A DNA stretch of 64,000 nt, taken from contig PEAM01000017.1 of the NCBI GenBank assembly GCA_002753565.1, forward strand, positions 1 to 64,000, written 5' to 3'. Both the position numbers and the translations under genes were made by a program. A model generated the notes under the pieces. The model did not search any database. It was given only the letters and a program-made list of their open reading frames with translations, and was not told the DNA's origin. This DNA is from Magnetococcales bacterium. GTDB lineage: Bacteria > Pseudomonadota > Magnetococcia > Magnetococcales > JADFYX01. Shown in pieces: positions 55,285-64,000 of this stretch. The first letter of the stretch is position 1, and each line of letters starts with the position of its first letter.

Positions 55285-57555
55285 TTACCGGTTGAAATAG
55301 CTGAAAACACCATCCCAATCTTCCTCGGGTGGGTTGGTGTTAAAGTGTTGTATTCTTGAAAGATAGATATCGTAAATCATCCGTTCTGGATTTCTTTGCT
55401 GCAGGTTTTTGAACCGTTTTTCCGCCTCATCCCACTGCTGATTACGATAGAGTTCCAGTGCTTGGTGGTAGCTTGCAAGCTGAGCCTGGGTATCCGTTGT
55501 AATCTGATGAATGAAATCGACCGGCTCAAACAAAATCTCCGGCTCCACCCTCCCTTTAACCCGCACCCGATCCAGCTCCCGAAACAGCATTTCAGGGACC
55601 GCCTTTTGGGTCTCCTCTCCAACAATAATCAGCACCCCATACTGTTTGGTCAGCCCCAGCATATGAAAACCCAAATTGACCGCATCGCCCATAACCGTGT
55701 AGGCCACACGAAACTGGGAGCCCATGTTTCCCACCGTCATCCGACCGCTATTGATGCCAATGCCTATTTTCAGCAGAGGCCAACCACGGGCCTGGAACTC
55801 CGCTTTTAAGAGCTCCATGTTCTGCACAATATCGAAGGCAGCCAACAGGCTGTTTCTAGCATGGTGGCCATCAATCATGGGAGCGCCCCAGAAAGCCATG
55901 ACCGAGTCACCCATATATTTGTCTATTGTTCCTGAATGGCTCTGAATGGTTTCAGTGATAGGGGTTAAAAAAGCGCTCATCAATCGAGAGAGATCCTCGG
56001 GTTCAATCTCTTCGGAAAGGGTGGTAAATCCTCTTAGGTCGGTCAATAAGACGGTCATGTTCCTGGTCTCACCACCCAGGGAAAAGGTTTCATCGCTTCG
56101 AACCATCTCTTCCAGGCGGGGGGGGGAGACATAGTGACTAAACGCCTCGATGATAAGTCGCCTTCCTCTGGATACAACAAAAAAACCGTAGGCAAAGTGC
56201 CAGATAAAAAGCCCGATGGTCAGAAAAAGCGGAGAGGCCAGAGGGAGGATCAGATCATTGTTTTTCCATAAGAACAGATTACCACTTACCACAATCAAGA
56301 CCATCAACAGAGCCAGATAGAGGATTAAGGCAGGAGAAGATTTGGCGCTGATAAAACCAAACATCAGACCAATTATCAGTAAAATCAACACCTCCACCAA
56401 CAGGGTGTACTGACCAGGAGTATGCTTGATAAGCCCATCCAACATACCGCTGATAATGTTGGCGTGAATTTCTACACCAGGAAACAGAGGCTGAATAGGG
56501 GTAGAACGCAGGTCCTTCAATCCCGGTGCGGTAGTGCCGATGAGAACGATGGCATCTTGCAGAATAAGAGGGTCGGCTTTTTTGGTGATCACATCAACTG
56601 CCGAGACGTAGGGGAAACTTCCCTGACCACCCCGGTAAGGGATGAAAACGGCCCCCTGTTCATCGATTGGAATATGATGGGGTCCAAGGCCGATCCAGGC
56701 CAAGCCCGTCTCGATGGTCCTGTTTTGTTGCCCAACGGTTTTATTGATTCCCAACGTTAAGGGAGGCTCACCAAGAATGGCTCGAATCACAGCCAAAGAG
56801 AGCGCTTGGTACAGTTTGCCTTGATACTCTTGAAGAAGTGGAACCCGGCGGAAAAAACCGTCGTTATCAACCAGGGGGTTATCAAAAAAACCGGCACCCA
56901 GGGCAACATCTTGGAGCATCTCCAGGTTGGCACCAAATCCGGTCGCTTTAAGAAAGGGAATGGTATGTTGTCCCAACTCATCCAGCGTGATAACCGGCTC
57001 TGGCAACTGCCCAAAGGTGTGAGTACCCGCATGAACCGACCCCCGAAAATAGTAACCGAGAATGATGTTTCTATCCTCAATACTATCAGCCAACCGTTCG
57101 TCTCGTTCCAGGGAGGGGCGTATTTTTCTAAGTTCAGTCAAGAAGGGGTCATTATTTTTCAATGGCCCCCTGGCCAACTGCTCAAGAATGGGCAGACCGG
57201 AGCTGGTATCCGGCTCGGAAAAGGTGACATCAAACCCAACGACCCCCACACGATAGTGATCGAAAAGATTGTCCACCAGGTCGGCCATTTTATCTCGACC
57301 CCAGGGCCAACGACCAATGTTGGCAAGACTTTTTTCGTCTAGATCAACAATAACTACCCGTTGGTCAACCGTATTAGCCGCACTCAATCGGACCCGAACA
57401 TCATAGGCCAGAGTCTCCAACCGGTCCAAAAACGGCCAAGGAAGAATCCCCAAGGTATGGAGCAGCACCCCTGCTAACAGCAGAAGGCCAATGATATGGC
57501 GAAGGGGATGACGATGGGTCAACAGGGATCTCCTCTCAGCCAACCCGTCATCCAA
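55285..57555 (-). CDS. CHASE2-domain class III adenylate/guanylate cyclase
   Basis: Membrane receptor cyclase of 756 residues. One N-terminal hydrophobic segment (HIIGLLLLAGVLLHTLG), the extracytoplasmic CHASE2 domain (RVVIVDLDEKSLANIGRWPWGR, DVTFSEPD, VLIGTTAPGLKDLRSTPI), and a set of three hydrophobic segments (about 375-460). The cyclase domain begins TVLLTDLRGFTTLSEEI. Both metal Asp (TDLRGF, MGDS) are intact, with the substrate Lys in IDKYMGD. The transition-state Arg is replaced (VNLGFHM instead of VNLA-x-R). TTG starts only; a later TTG at 57522 has GGAG upstream. Confidence 0.88.
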   Translation of the reverse strand: MDDGLAERRSLLTHRHPLRHIIGLLLLAGVLLHTLGILPWPFLDRLETLAYDVRVRLSAANTVDQRVVIVDLDEKSLANIGRWPWGRDKMADLVDNLFDHYRVGVVGFDVTFSEPDTSSGLPILEQLARGPLKNNDPFLTELRKIRPSLERDERLADSIEDRNIILGYYFRGSVHAGTHTFGQLPEPVITLDELGQHTIPFLKATGFGANLEMLQDVALGAGFFDNPLVDNDGFFRRVPLLQEYQGKLYQALSLAVIRAILGEPPLTLGINKTVGQQNRTIETGLAWIGLGPHHIPIDEQGAVFIPYRGGQGSFPYVSAVDVITKKADPLILQDAIVLIGTTAPGLKDLRSTPIQPLFPGVEIHANIISGMLDGLIKHTPGQYTLLVEVLILLIIGLMFGFISAKSSPALILYLALLMVLIVVSGNLFLWKNNDLILPLASPLFLTIGLFIWHFAYGFFVVSRGRRLIIEAFSHYVSPPRLEEMVRSDETFSLGGETRNMTVLLTDLRGFTTLSEEIEPEDLSRLMSAFLTPITETIQSHSGTIDKYMGDSVMAFWGAPMIDGHHARNSLLAAFDIVQNMELLKAEFQARGWPLLKIGIGINSGRMTVGNMGSQFRVAYTVMGDAVNLGFHMLGLTKQYGVLIIVGEETQKAVPEMLFRELDRVRVKGRVEPEILFEPVDFIHQITTDTQAQLASYHQALELYRNQQWDEAEKRFKNLQQRNPERMIYDIYLSRIQHFNTNPPEEDWDGVFSYFNR

Positions 57556-57611
57556 ACCCGGAGCAGGGGGGGCTTGTCCCGTCCAGAGGAGCAGTCAGAA
57601 TAAAAAAGGTG

Positions 57612-59303
57612 CTATTGCGGTTCATACCCAGGAATTTTTTCGTGGATAACCTCATCAATTTGATCCGGGCGCAGATGTTTTTCAGCATATTCCAAATAGA
57701 CCTTTTCATCAATAAAAACTTGAAAAAGGTCTGGATCAACATGCTGATCCTTCTTCATAAAGCCAAGAATTTTGAGGGATTCGGAGAGGCTTTTGGGTTT
57801 TTTGTAAGGGCGATCAGCAGCTGTAAGGGCTTCAAAAACGTCGGCAATAGCCATGATTCGGGCGGGGATGGACATCTGTTCTCGAGTCAAGCCGTCGGGG
57901 TATCCGGTTCCAATCATGGTTTCGTGATGGGATCCGGCCATTTCTGGAACATTTTTCAAGTTTTTGGGGAAGGGAATCGTGCTGAGCATTTTTTTGGTTG
58001 CAACCACATGGTGATTAATGATCTCTCGCTCTTCGGGTGTCAGGGTTCCTTTGGCAATGTTGAGGTTATAGACCTCATTTTCAGAGAGGAAAGGTTTCTC
58101 TTCGCCGCTTGGGTCGGTCCAGCGGTAGTTGGCAATGTTGACAACCCGCTCCTGGCGCTCTTTAGACATAAACTCACCGCCCATATTGGACTCTTCTATA
58201 AACTTACGGTCCTCATTAATCTCTCCTATTCTCCGTTTCAGCTCATCCTCCAATGCTGGGATATCTTCACTTTTACCGGCCTCCAGAAGGGCTATTTTTT
58301 TCTGGAGAAAAGCAATTTCAGCATCCCGTTTCAACACCTCAAAGCGGGTGGAAACGGTCTCTATTCGATCGTAAATGGTTTCTAGTTTTGTGGATTTATC
58401 GACAACATATTCTGGTGTTACCACCTTTCCACAGTCATGCATCCAGGCAGCAATCCTGATTTCATAGATATCTTCTTCATCTGGGGTAAAATCTTTTAGC
58501 TCGCCGATGTTAGACCGTTTAGCCGCCTTGGAGAGCATATCTGCCAGAACAGGAACACGATCGCAATGGCCGGCGGTATAGGGAGACTTGTCATCAATAG
58601 CCCCAGCAATGGCTTGAATGAAGGATTCGAAGAGGGCCTTAAGGTCGGTGATCAACTTCTGGTTGGTCATGGCAATCGCGGCCTGAGAGGAGAGAGACTC
58701 CGCAAGCTGCTGATCTTCTTGACTAAATGACCTTATCTCGCCGCTATTCGCATCGATAGCGTTGATCAGTTGAAGGACACCGATAATCTCATTTTCATGG
58801 TTTTTCAGGGGGACGGTCAAAAAAGATTTAGAACGGTATCCGGTGTTGCTGTCAAAAGCCTTGGTTCCTGAGAAATCGAAACCTTTGGCTTCGTAGGCAT
58901 CGGGTATATTGATGGATCTCTCTTCCAGGGCCACATAGGCGGCAATCATCTGTTTGTTGGGAACCCCATCTTTATACAGGGGAAGCTCGGGAAAATTAAT
59001 CGTAATACCGGTGGTGCCACCCATGGCAATATTGAGAGAGTCAGTTCGAATAATTTCAAAACGCAGGGTATCATTTTCCGTGCGAATATACATGGTTCCG
59101 GCATCGGCATTGGTCAACTCCTTGGCGCCGACAAGGATACTCTCCAACAGCCGAGAGGTATCTTTTTCGGAGGAGAGGGCTATACCAATTTTATTGAGTT
59201 TATCAACCCGTTCCAGAATACTGTTAATTCGATCTTCCACCACGGTCGAGTCCGGGTTGGGCAGGTCGACCAAATCATTGTTATCCGTTGTTTCGGAACC
59301 CAT
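57612..59303 (-). CDS. GAF / HD-GYP phosphodiesterase with insert
   Basis: 563 residues. GAF domain at about 35-205 (LLESILVGAKELTNADAGTMYI, GVLQLINAIDAN). HD-GYP: AGHCDRVPVLADML and WMHDCGKV near 290, then a charged coiled-coil insert of about 85 residues (ETVSTRFEVLKRDAEIA to MSKERQERV). The second half follows, with INHHVVATKKML, GSHHETMIGTGYPDGL and ADVFEALTAADRPYKK. Most ligands for c-di-GMP hydrolysis are present, though the Asp of HHExxDGxGYP is Ile. ATG 59303. The family degrades c-di-GMP, so this likely opposes diguanylate cyclases in the PilZ network. Confidence 0.87.
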   Translation of the reverse strand: MGSETTDNNDLVDLPNPDSTVVEDRINSILERVDKLNKIGIALSSEKDTSRLLESILVGAKELTNADAGTMYIRTENDTLRFEIIRTDSLNIAMGGTTGITINFPELPLYKDGVPNKQMIAAYVALEERSINIPDAYEAKGFDFSGTKAFDSNTGYRSKSFLTVPLKNHENEIIGVLQLINAIDANSGEIRSFSQEDQQLAESLSSQAAIAMTNQKLITDLKALFESFIQAIAGAIDDKSPYTAGHCDRVPVLADMLSKAAKRSNIGELKDFTPDEEDIYEIRIAAWMHDCGKVVTPEYVVDKSTKLETIYDRIETVSTRFEVLKRDAEIAFLQKKIALLEAGKSEDIPALEDELKRRIGEINEDRKFIEESNMGGEFMSKERQERVVNIANYRWTDPSGEEKPFLSENEVYNLNIAKGTLTPEEREIINHHVVATKKMLSTIPFPKNLKNVPEMAGSHHETMIGTGYPDGLTREQMSIPARIMAIADVFEALTAADRPYKKPKSLSESLKILGFMKKDQHVDPDLFQVFIDEKVYLEYAEKHLRPDQIDEVIHEKIPGYEPQ

Positions 59304-59846
59304 AGTTACACCTTACAAAAAACTGTTTTGAGCAGATTGAAAATTTATCAGAGAAACATACCACACCAATCCTCTAAATTCACTTCAAATCTATCTCTTT
59401 TTATCTCCATCATAAATGTTTAGACAGCAGCAAACATGTTTTTATTCGAAACTTTTTTAAATGATTCTTATTCCCAACATAAAAGACGTCTTAGATTTTT
59501 AACATAACGTAGATTATACGCTTTTCACTCTTATTTCTGTTATTACAAATGGTTATCATCATTATCCTGCGAACAACTGTCGCATAAGATGTATTATGTT
59601 AAATTATCTGTTGGGAGTCCTTTTTCTCTATGGCTTTTGATCTAACTTTCTTTATTCATTATCTAACTTACATAAAAGACTACCCTCTTGTGCCCTTGCA
59701 AGGGGTGGAAAACAATTATCTGTTCGCAAGGCTTGCCGTGGGAGCTTCCAGGGAATAGTATCCTTGTTGTGTCAGCTGGTTTTTCTGAGGCACTACAATC
59801 CGTTTTTATTGATTTATTGGTCTGATTATAAGGATTTTTCCCTATC
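59304..59846. other. 543-nt AT-rich divergent intergenic region
   Basis: This lies between the HD-GYP gene (minus) and metG (plus). It is strongly AT-rich up to about 59690, with a Fur-like site (59548-59566) and a 12-bp perfect palindrome CCCTTGCAAGGG (59693-59704). A short minus-strand frame at 59663-59866 overlaps the metG start and is not credible. A GC-richer stretch from 59690 to 59790 could fold as a metG leader. Confidence 0.45.
59548..59566. promoter_or_regulatory. Candidate Fur-box-like site
   Basis: Nineteen bases ending ATCATTATC match the Fur 19-mer at 14 positions by my count; the right half is perfect and the left half weak. Position fits control of the HD-GYP gene or metG. 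Low confidence, because AT-rich DNA makes chance matches common. Confidence 0.3.
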
Positions 59847-61889
59847 ATGCGTCGTCTATTGGTCACCAGTGCGCTTCCTTATGCCAACGGGCATATTCAT
59901 CTTGGTCATCTGGTGGAGTATATCCAAACCGATATCTGGGTGAGGTTTCATAAGCTCCAAGGTCGGGAGTGTTACTATTTTTGTGCGGATGATACCCACG
60001 GAACCCCCATCATGATCCGGGCTAGAAAGGAAGGGATCTCTCCAGAAGAGCTGGTGGAAAAGATGCACCACCATCATCTGGAGGATTTTTCCGGTTTTAA
60101 TATCGAGTTTGACAACTATTACACCACCAACTCCGAAGAGAATCGCCTGCTCTCCGAAGAGGTCTATCTGAGCAATAAAAAGGCCGGTCATATTCGCAAA
60201 GATACTGTCCGCCAAGCCTATTGTGAACACGATGCCATGTTTCTTCCCGACCGTTTTATTCGGGGCTGCTGTCCCCGCTGTGGTGCGGAAGATCAGTATG
60301 GCGATGCCTGTGAATCCTGCTCGGCTACCTACTCTCCTCTGGAACTTGTCAAACCAGGTTGCGCTTTGTGCGGCAAGAAACCTGTCGAGAAGGAGTCTGA
60401 ACACCATTTCTTTAAACTCAACGACTTTGAATCTTATCTTAGAGAGTGGACCCGTTCCGGTACCCTTCAAGAGGAGATGGCCAACAAGCTGGATGAGTGG
60501 TTTGATTCCGGCTTGAGAGATTGGGATATCTCTCGGGACGGGCCTTACTTCGGGTTTGAAATTCCCGGTGCCCCAGGGAAATATTTTTACGTTTGGCTGG
60601 ACGCCCCCATCGGCTATATGGCCTCAACCTGGGACTACTGCAAACGAAACAACCTGGATTTTGATCAATTTTGGCGTCGGGATGACTATTCTGAAGTGTA
60701 TCATTTTATTGGCAAAGATATTCTCTACTTCCACACTCTTTTCTGGCCGGCCACCCTCAAAGGAGCGGGATTTCGCAGGCCGACGGCGGTTTTTGCCCAT
60801 GGGTTTCTCACGGTTAATGGACAAAAAATGTCCAAATCCCGAGGTACTTTTATCAACGCACGGGATTATCTTACCTATCTGGACCCAGAATACCTGCGCT
60901 ATTACTATGCTGCCAAACTGACAAGCCGTGTGGATGATCTGGACCTGAGTCTGGATGATTTTGTGCTTCGTGTAAACAGCGATCTGGTCGGAAAGGTAGT
61001 CAATCTAGCCTCTCGAACCGCCGGATTCATCCTAAAACGTTTTGATGGCAAGTTATCGACCCCCTATCCTGATGATGGCGGGTTGCATCAACGCTTTGTT
61101 GCCGCCGGCGACGACATCTCACAGCTTTATGAGTCCAGAGAGTTTGCCAAGGCCATGCGGGCCATCATGGTGCTGGCCGATGAGGCCAACCGCTACGTTG
61201 AAGAAAAAGCCCCCTGGAAACTCGCTAAAGGGAAAGCAGAAGCGCCACTTCAAGAGTCCTGCTCCGTCGCCTTGAACCTGTTTAGAATCCTCATGATCTA
61301 CCTTCAGCCTGTGCTTCCAGAAATGGCTGAAAATTCAAGAAATTTTCTTAACTTACCCCCCTTTTCATGGCAGGATGTCAAGGAACCGTTATCGGGAATA
61401 ACCATTCAAAAATTCAGCCACCTGATGAACCGGGTCGACCCTAAAAAGGTCGCCGCCCTACAGGAGGCCTCTCGAGAGGCTCTCTCCCCTCCTCCCACCG
61501 CTTCTGCCAACAACAAGAGGCAGGAAGCCAAGAAAAAGCAGAACCAGGATACCGCTGATGAGATCACCATTGACGACTTCCTGAAGGTGGATTTACGGGT
61601 GGCAGAAATTGTTGCAGCTCAATCGGTCGAAGGGGCGGACAAACTGCTGCAACTGACCCTGAACTTTGGCGAAACAATTGGAAACCGTACGGTTTTTGCT
61701 GGTATTAAATCGGCCTATCAGCCGGAGAAACTTCTTGGCAGGCTTACGGTTGCTGTGGTCAATTTACAACCCAGAAAGATGAAATTTGGTCTCTCGGAGG
61801 GGATGGTGCTGGCGGCAGGACCGGGTGGTGAGGCACTTTTTCTACTCTCTCCCGATTCGGGCGCCAAGCCTGGGATGAAAATAAAATAG
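59847..61889 (+). CDS. metG: Methionyl-tRNA synthetase
   Basis: Charges tRNA-Met. 680 residues. HIGH-like motif in [15 protein letters not shown], zinc knuckle [19 protein letters not shown] with CALCGK (two metal sites), and KMSKSRGTF. The C-terminal tRNA-binding domain ([24 protein letters not shown], after a Lys-rich linker) makes it the dimeric E. coli-like form. ATG 59847 gives the standard N-terminus. Confidence 0.97.
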   Translation: MRRLLVTSALPYANGHIHLGHLVEYIQTDIWVRFHKLQGRECYYFCADDTHGTPIMIRARKEGISPEELVEKMHHHHLEDFSGFNIEFDNYYTTNSEENRLLSEEVYLSNKKAGHIRKDTVRQAYCEHDAMFLPDRFIRGCCPRCGAEDQYGDACESCSATYSPLELVKPGCALCGKKPVEKESEHHFFKLNDFESYLREWTRSGTLQEEMANKLDEWFDSGLRDWDISRDGPYFGFEIPGAPGKYFYVWLDAPIGYMASTWDYCKRNNLDFDQFWRRDDYSEVYHFIGKDILYFHTLFWPATLKGAGFRRPTAVFAHGFLTVNGQKMSKSRGTFINARDYLTYLDPEYLRYYYAAKLTSRVDDLDLSLDDFVLRVNSDLVGKVVNLASRTAGFILKRFDGKLSTPYPDDGGLHQRFVAAGDDISQLYESREFAKAMRAIMVLADEANRYVEEKAPWKLAKGKAEAPLQESCSVALNLFRILMIYLQPVLPEMAENSRNFLNLPPFSWQDVKEPLSGITIQKFSHLMNRVDPKKVAALQEASREALSPPPTASANNKRQEAKKKQNQDTADEITIDDFLKVDLRVAEIVAAQSVEGADKLLQLTLNFGETIGNRTVFAGIKSAYQPEKLLGRLTVAVVNLQPRKMKFGLSEGMVLAAGPGGEALFLLSPDSGAKPGMKIK

Positions 61890-61926
61890 ACGCCCTGTCA
61901 CACCTTTAAATGGAAGGAAATCTGCC

Positions 61927-63681
61927 ATGTCAAACTCACTCTTTTCAATTGTTTTATTAACGGATGCTACGACAGTCAATCTCATTATCAAGAGTGCACT
62001 CGACCCAGAGCAGTTTTCTGTACAGATCGTCAAATCGTCCGATCCAGATTTTTTTGAACAGATTGCTGAAATCAAACCGGATCTTGTTTTTCTTAAAACA
62101 GAGCTAAGCCAGGCCAATGGTATAGAGGTTTGCGATAAGATCAAGCAGGATAAAGAGCTAAAATCAACCAAGGTGGTTTTTCTCTCTTCCAACCACAACA
62201 TCCGAGAACAGGCCATTCAACATCGAGCCGATCGATTCATCATTATTCCCTTCAAACGACCAGATGTCGAAAAGGTGGTGGAGATTCTTACCGAAAAACA
62301 AAAGAGAATTCTCTATGTGGACGATAGCGATCTTTTCCACAAATTGGTGGTACCGGCCCTTAAAGAGGAAGGCTATGAGGTCTTCGAAGCCTGGGATGGG
62401 CGGGAAGGGCTGGAAATTCTTGATGAGGAGGGCGCGGTTGATCTCATTCTATCTGATGTTGAAATGCCGGAGATGGATGGACTGGCTTTTTGTCGGAACG
62501 TACGAAAAAGCATGGTGGAGGATATCCCCTTTGTGCTGGTAACCTCTCTGGGAACCGAAGAGTCGGTTGCCCAGGGGTTTGAAGCAGGAGCTGACGACTA
62601 TATCCTCAAGCCGATTGTTCTGCCCGAACTGCTCTCTCGGGTTAAACGTCTGCTGAGTGCCAATGATGCGGATGATGTCAGCCGTCCTGAGCGGGTATTG
62701 GTGGTTGATGACTCCGAGATCATTCGGAATATTATTGTTAAATCCCTGCAGACCCACGGCTTTGCCGTTGACGAGGCAGAGCATGGTATCGAGGCTTTGG
62801 CCAAGCTTAGAGAGCGCAAGTACCATCTGTTGATTACCGACTATGAGATGCCCCACCTGGATGGGGTGGAGCTCTGTTTAAAGCTGCGAGAGAAGAGCAG
62901 CGAATTTAAAAATCTGCCTATTATTTTTGCCACCTCACGGGACTCTCGCACCGACCTGGTCAAGATGAGTTCCATCGGCATCCAGGCCTTTGTTGCCAAA
63001 CCTTTTGATGCAGACCGTATTATCGCAGAAACAGAGCGGGTTCTGGCGGAGTCAACGTTAACGATTCAAAAAACACAGTTCAACCAATTTTTCCAAGGCT
63101 CTCAAGTCTCTCGCGCTGTTGATCCCCATACCAAGGAGGAGTATCTCTCCGACGATCAGTATCGAACCATTCTCTCTACGGGTATTCTTGGTTTTCCGGC
63201 TTTGTGCCGAGAGATGCCCTCGGTTGAATTGGTTGCCATGCTCAATCGTTATTTTGACCGTATGGCAGAGATTCTCGACTCGGTGGATGCCATGGTAGAC
63301 AAATATAACGAAGATCGGATCTTCACCTCTTTCGGTAGTCAGGCCGAAGGGGCTGGTCGCGCCATTCAGGCCGCACAAAAAATGATCGAAGCCTTACCGG
63401 CATTGAACAAAAAGAACGGTCACCAGATCAAGATCCAAGTAGGCATTCACTCCGGTCATGTTATCCTGGGTCAACTGGGTGCCAAGCCTTTGGGACGGCG
63501 ACTGACCCTGATTGGGGAGAATATCCAAAACTGCGCAGCCATCAAGAGTCTAGCAGGTGGAAATGAGATTTTTCTAAGCAAGTCGACGGTTGACCTGGTG
63601 GGTGACAAAGTCAAGGTAGAGGCGGTGGACAAGAAGATACAGGTTGGAGAAAAAGAGGAGCCACTTTTTCGTCTCGTTTAG
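61927..63681 (+). CDS. Three receiver domains plus degenerate cyclase homology domain
   Basis: 584 residues. The first receiver-like domain (residues 1-120) has Lys57 where phospho-Asp should be (VFLKTEL), so it is a pseudo-receiver. Receiver 2 has Asp177 (ILSDVEMPEMDG) and receiver 3 Asp305 (LITDYEMPHLDG), both intact. The C-terminal class III cyclase homology domain (410-584) keeps one metal Asp (Asp463, DKYNED), but the other position is Gly419 (STGILGF). The Asn/Arg pair is also replaced (IQNCAAIK). I infer a signalling protein that integrates phosphorylation without cyclase activity. The gene starts 37 nt after the metG stop. Confidence 0.82.
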   Translation: MSNSLFSIVLLTDATTVNLIIKSALDPEQFSVQIVKSSDPDFFEQIAEIKPDLVFLKTELSQANGIEVCDKIKQDKELKSTKVVFLSSNHNIREQAIQHRADRFIIIPFKRPDVEKVVEILTEKQKRILYVDDSDLFHKLVVPALKEEGYEVFEAWDGREGLEILDEEGAVDLILSDVEMPEMDGLAFCRNVRKSMVEDIPFVLVTSLGTEESVAQGFEAGADDYILKPIVLPELLSRVKRLLSANDADDVSRPERVLVVDDSEIIRNIIVKSLQTHGFAVDEAEHGIEALAKLRERKYHLLITDYEMPHLDGVELCLKLREKSSEFKNLPIIFATSRDSRTDLVKMSSIGIQAFVAKPFDADRIIAETERVLAESTLTIQKTQFNQFFQGSQVSRAVDPHTKEEYLSDDQYRTILSTGILGFPALCREMPSVELVAMLNRYFDRMAEILDSVDAMVDKYNEDRIFTSFGSQAEGAGRAIQAAQKMIEALPALNKKNGHQIKIQVGIHSGHVILGQLGAKPLGRRLTLIGENIQNCAAIKSLAGGNEIFLSKSTVDLVGDKVKVEAVDKKIQVGEKEEPLFRLV

Positions 63682-63699
63682 TTAACCTGAAAACGGCCT

Positions 63700-63743
63700 T
63701 TGGCGCTCTGGGAAGGGCGGTTCTTCTCTTCCCAGAGCGCCAA
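63700..63743. terminator. 16-bp perfect hairpin between convergent genes
   Basis: TTGGCGCTCTGGGAAG and its exact complement enclose a 12-nt loop, about 18 nt after the receiver-protein stop and 27 nt before the iscX stop. Its GC-rich arms and position between convergent genes indicate a bidirectional terminator. Confidence 0.75.
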
Positions 63744-63770
63744 TCAAGCGACTCTGGTTTTCTGGCGGAT

Positions 63771-63965
63771 TTACTCCCGCTCATCCAGCCAGACCATCTG
63801 GATGGCCTCCAGAACTTTTTCATTGCACCGCTCCGGAACATCATCAAACCCCGGAAGGGCCATGACCCACTCTCTTAAGTCGGTAAAGCGGACAGAGAGT
63901 GGATCGATATCCGGCTTGGAATCAGCCAGTTCGATGCCAATATCTTGAACGTCGGTCCATTTCAT
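63771..63965 (-). CDS. iscX: Fe-S assembly accessory protein IscX
   Basis: 64 residues that align along the whole length with E. coli IscX (YfhJ): MKWTDVQDIGIELADSKPDIDPLSVRFTDLREWV, with the acidic conserved surface, and the end NEKVLEAIQMVWLDERE. IscX binds IscS and modulates desulfuration and iron delivery. GAGGGG precedes the ATG. It is unusual that it lies about 36 kb from the isc operon. A stop codon 3 nt before its ATG ends another frame that runs in from beyond the window. Confidence 0.93.
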   Translation of the reverse strand: MKWTDVQDIGIELADSKPDIDPLSVRFTDLREWVMALPGFDDVPERCNEKVLEAIQMVWLDERE

Positions 63966-63968
63966 GGT

Positions 63969-64000
63969 TTACCCCTCTTTTTTATCGACACGGATGTTTT
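63969..64000 (-). CDS. C-terminal end of an unidentified gene (upstream of iscX)
   Basis: Partial: reading from the right edge, the frame gives N-I-R-V-D-K-K-E-G then TAA, 3 nt before the iscX ATG. The tight spacing implies an operon. In many proteobacteria iscX follows fdx, and fdx is missing after hscA here, so this could be the ferredoxin gene. Nine residues are too few to tell. Confidence 0.35.
   Translation of the reverse strand, partial: NIRVDKKEG

Noticed and set aside
59663-59866. Minus-strand frame upstream of metG
   Set aside because: Overlaps the metG start; short and without a recognisable feature.

Overview
The window is a gene-dense chromosomal segment (about 60 convincing protein genes, one tRNA, no rRNA, insertion sequence, prophage or CRISPR array) from a Gram-negative, motile or formerly motile member of the Pseudomonadota. 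The mixture is unusual. It has a gammaproteobacteria-like lepA-lepB-DUF4845-rnc-era-recO-trm112 block, an ISC iron-sulfur operon with HscB/HscA, an alphaproteobacteria-type FliX-like gene, a short-form phosphatidylserine decarboxylase and an LbtU-like outer-membrane porin. A deep-branching lineage such as Magnetococcia/Etaproteobacteria would fit, but this is inference from gene content; no marker in the window proves it.

Layout. 1-4.1 kb: a tRNA with CAU anticodon, then rpoD and dnaG on the minus strand. 4.2-10.7 kb: HIT protein, family 4 uracil-DNA glycosylase, thioredoxin reductase, an H-NOX-like/PilZ sensor, a tiny membrane protein, ketopantoate reductase, a cytochrome c with an odd heme motif, and moaD-mobB. 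10.9-20.3 kb: LbtU-like porin, a PEGA/SPOR envelope protein, two adjacent DUF1538 membrane proteins, an unknown membrane protein, a copper P-type ATPase, a GNAT enzyme and a Lys-tailed unknown. 20.3-27.4 kb: one long operon cysE-iscR-nifS-like-iscS-iscU-iscA-hscB-hscA, preceded by a candidate IscR type 1 site. 27.5-31.4 kb, minus strand: dynamin-like GTPase, double-PDZ protein, sfsA, map. 31.5-39.6 kb: citrate synthase, ilvB-ilvH-ilvC, psd-pssA, leuA. 39.7-46.6 kb: FliX-like gene behind a sigma-54-like promoter, lepA, lepB, DUF4845, rnc, era, recO, trm112. 46.8-53.7 kb: M16C protease, an N-acetylglutamate-synthase-like protein with a decayed kinase domain, thiO-like oxidase, mnmA, and a HAD phosphatase in the opposite direction. 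54-64 kb: small unknowns, an HPP membrane protein, then signalling genes (CHASE2 cyclase, GAF/HD-GYP phosphodiesterase, triple-receiver pseudo-cyclase) around metG, and finally iscX.

How it fits together. Cysteine synthesis (cysE) and Fe-S assembly share one operon and probably one IscR-controlled promoter, so sulfur supply and cluster assembly should be co-regulated. iscX lies about 36 kb away, preceded by the end of another gene that could be the missing ferredoxin. Branched-chain amino-acid genes (ilvBHC, leuA) flank phospholipid genes (psd, pssA). Several proteins point to cyclic-nucleotide signalling (PilZ, HD-GYP, class III cyclase), and a striking share of the sensor or catalytic domains have lost key residues: H-NOX without its heme histidine, a cyclase homology domain without a metal aspartate, a receiver without its phospho-aspartate, and a kinase domain without its lysine/glycine motif.

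Limits: all names come from reading motifs and recalled family sequences; no database search was run. Start codons were chosen from Shine-Dalgarno spacing and family N-termini, and alternatives are stated.
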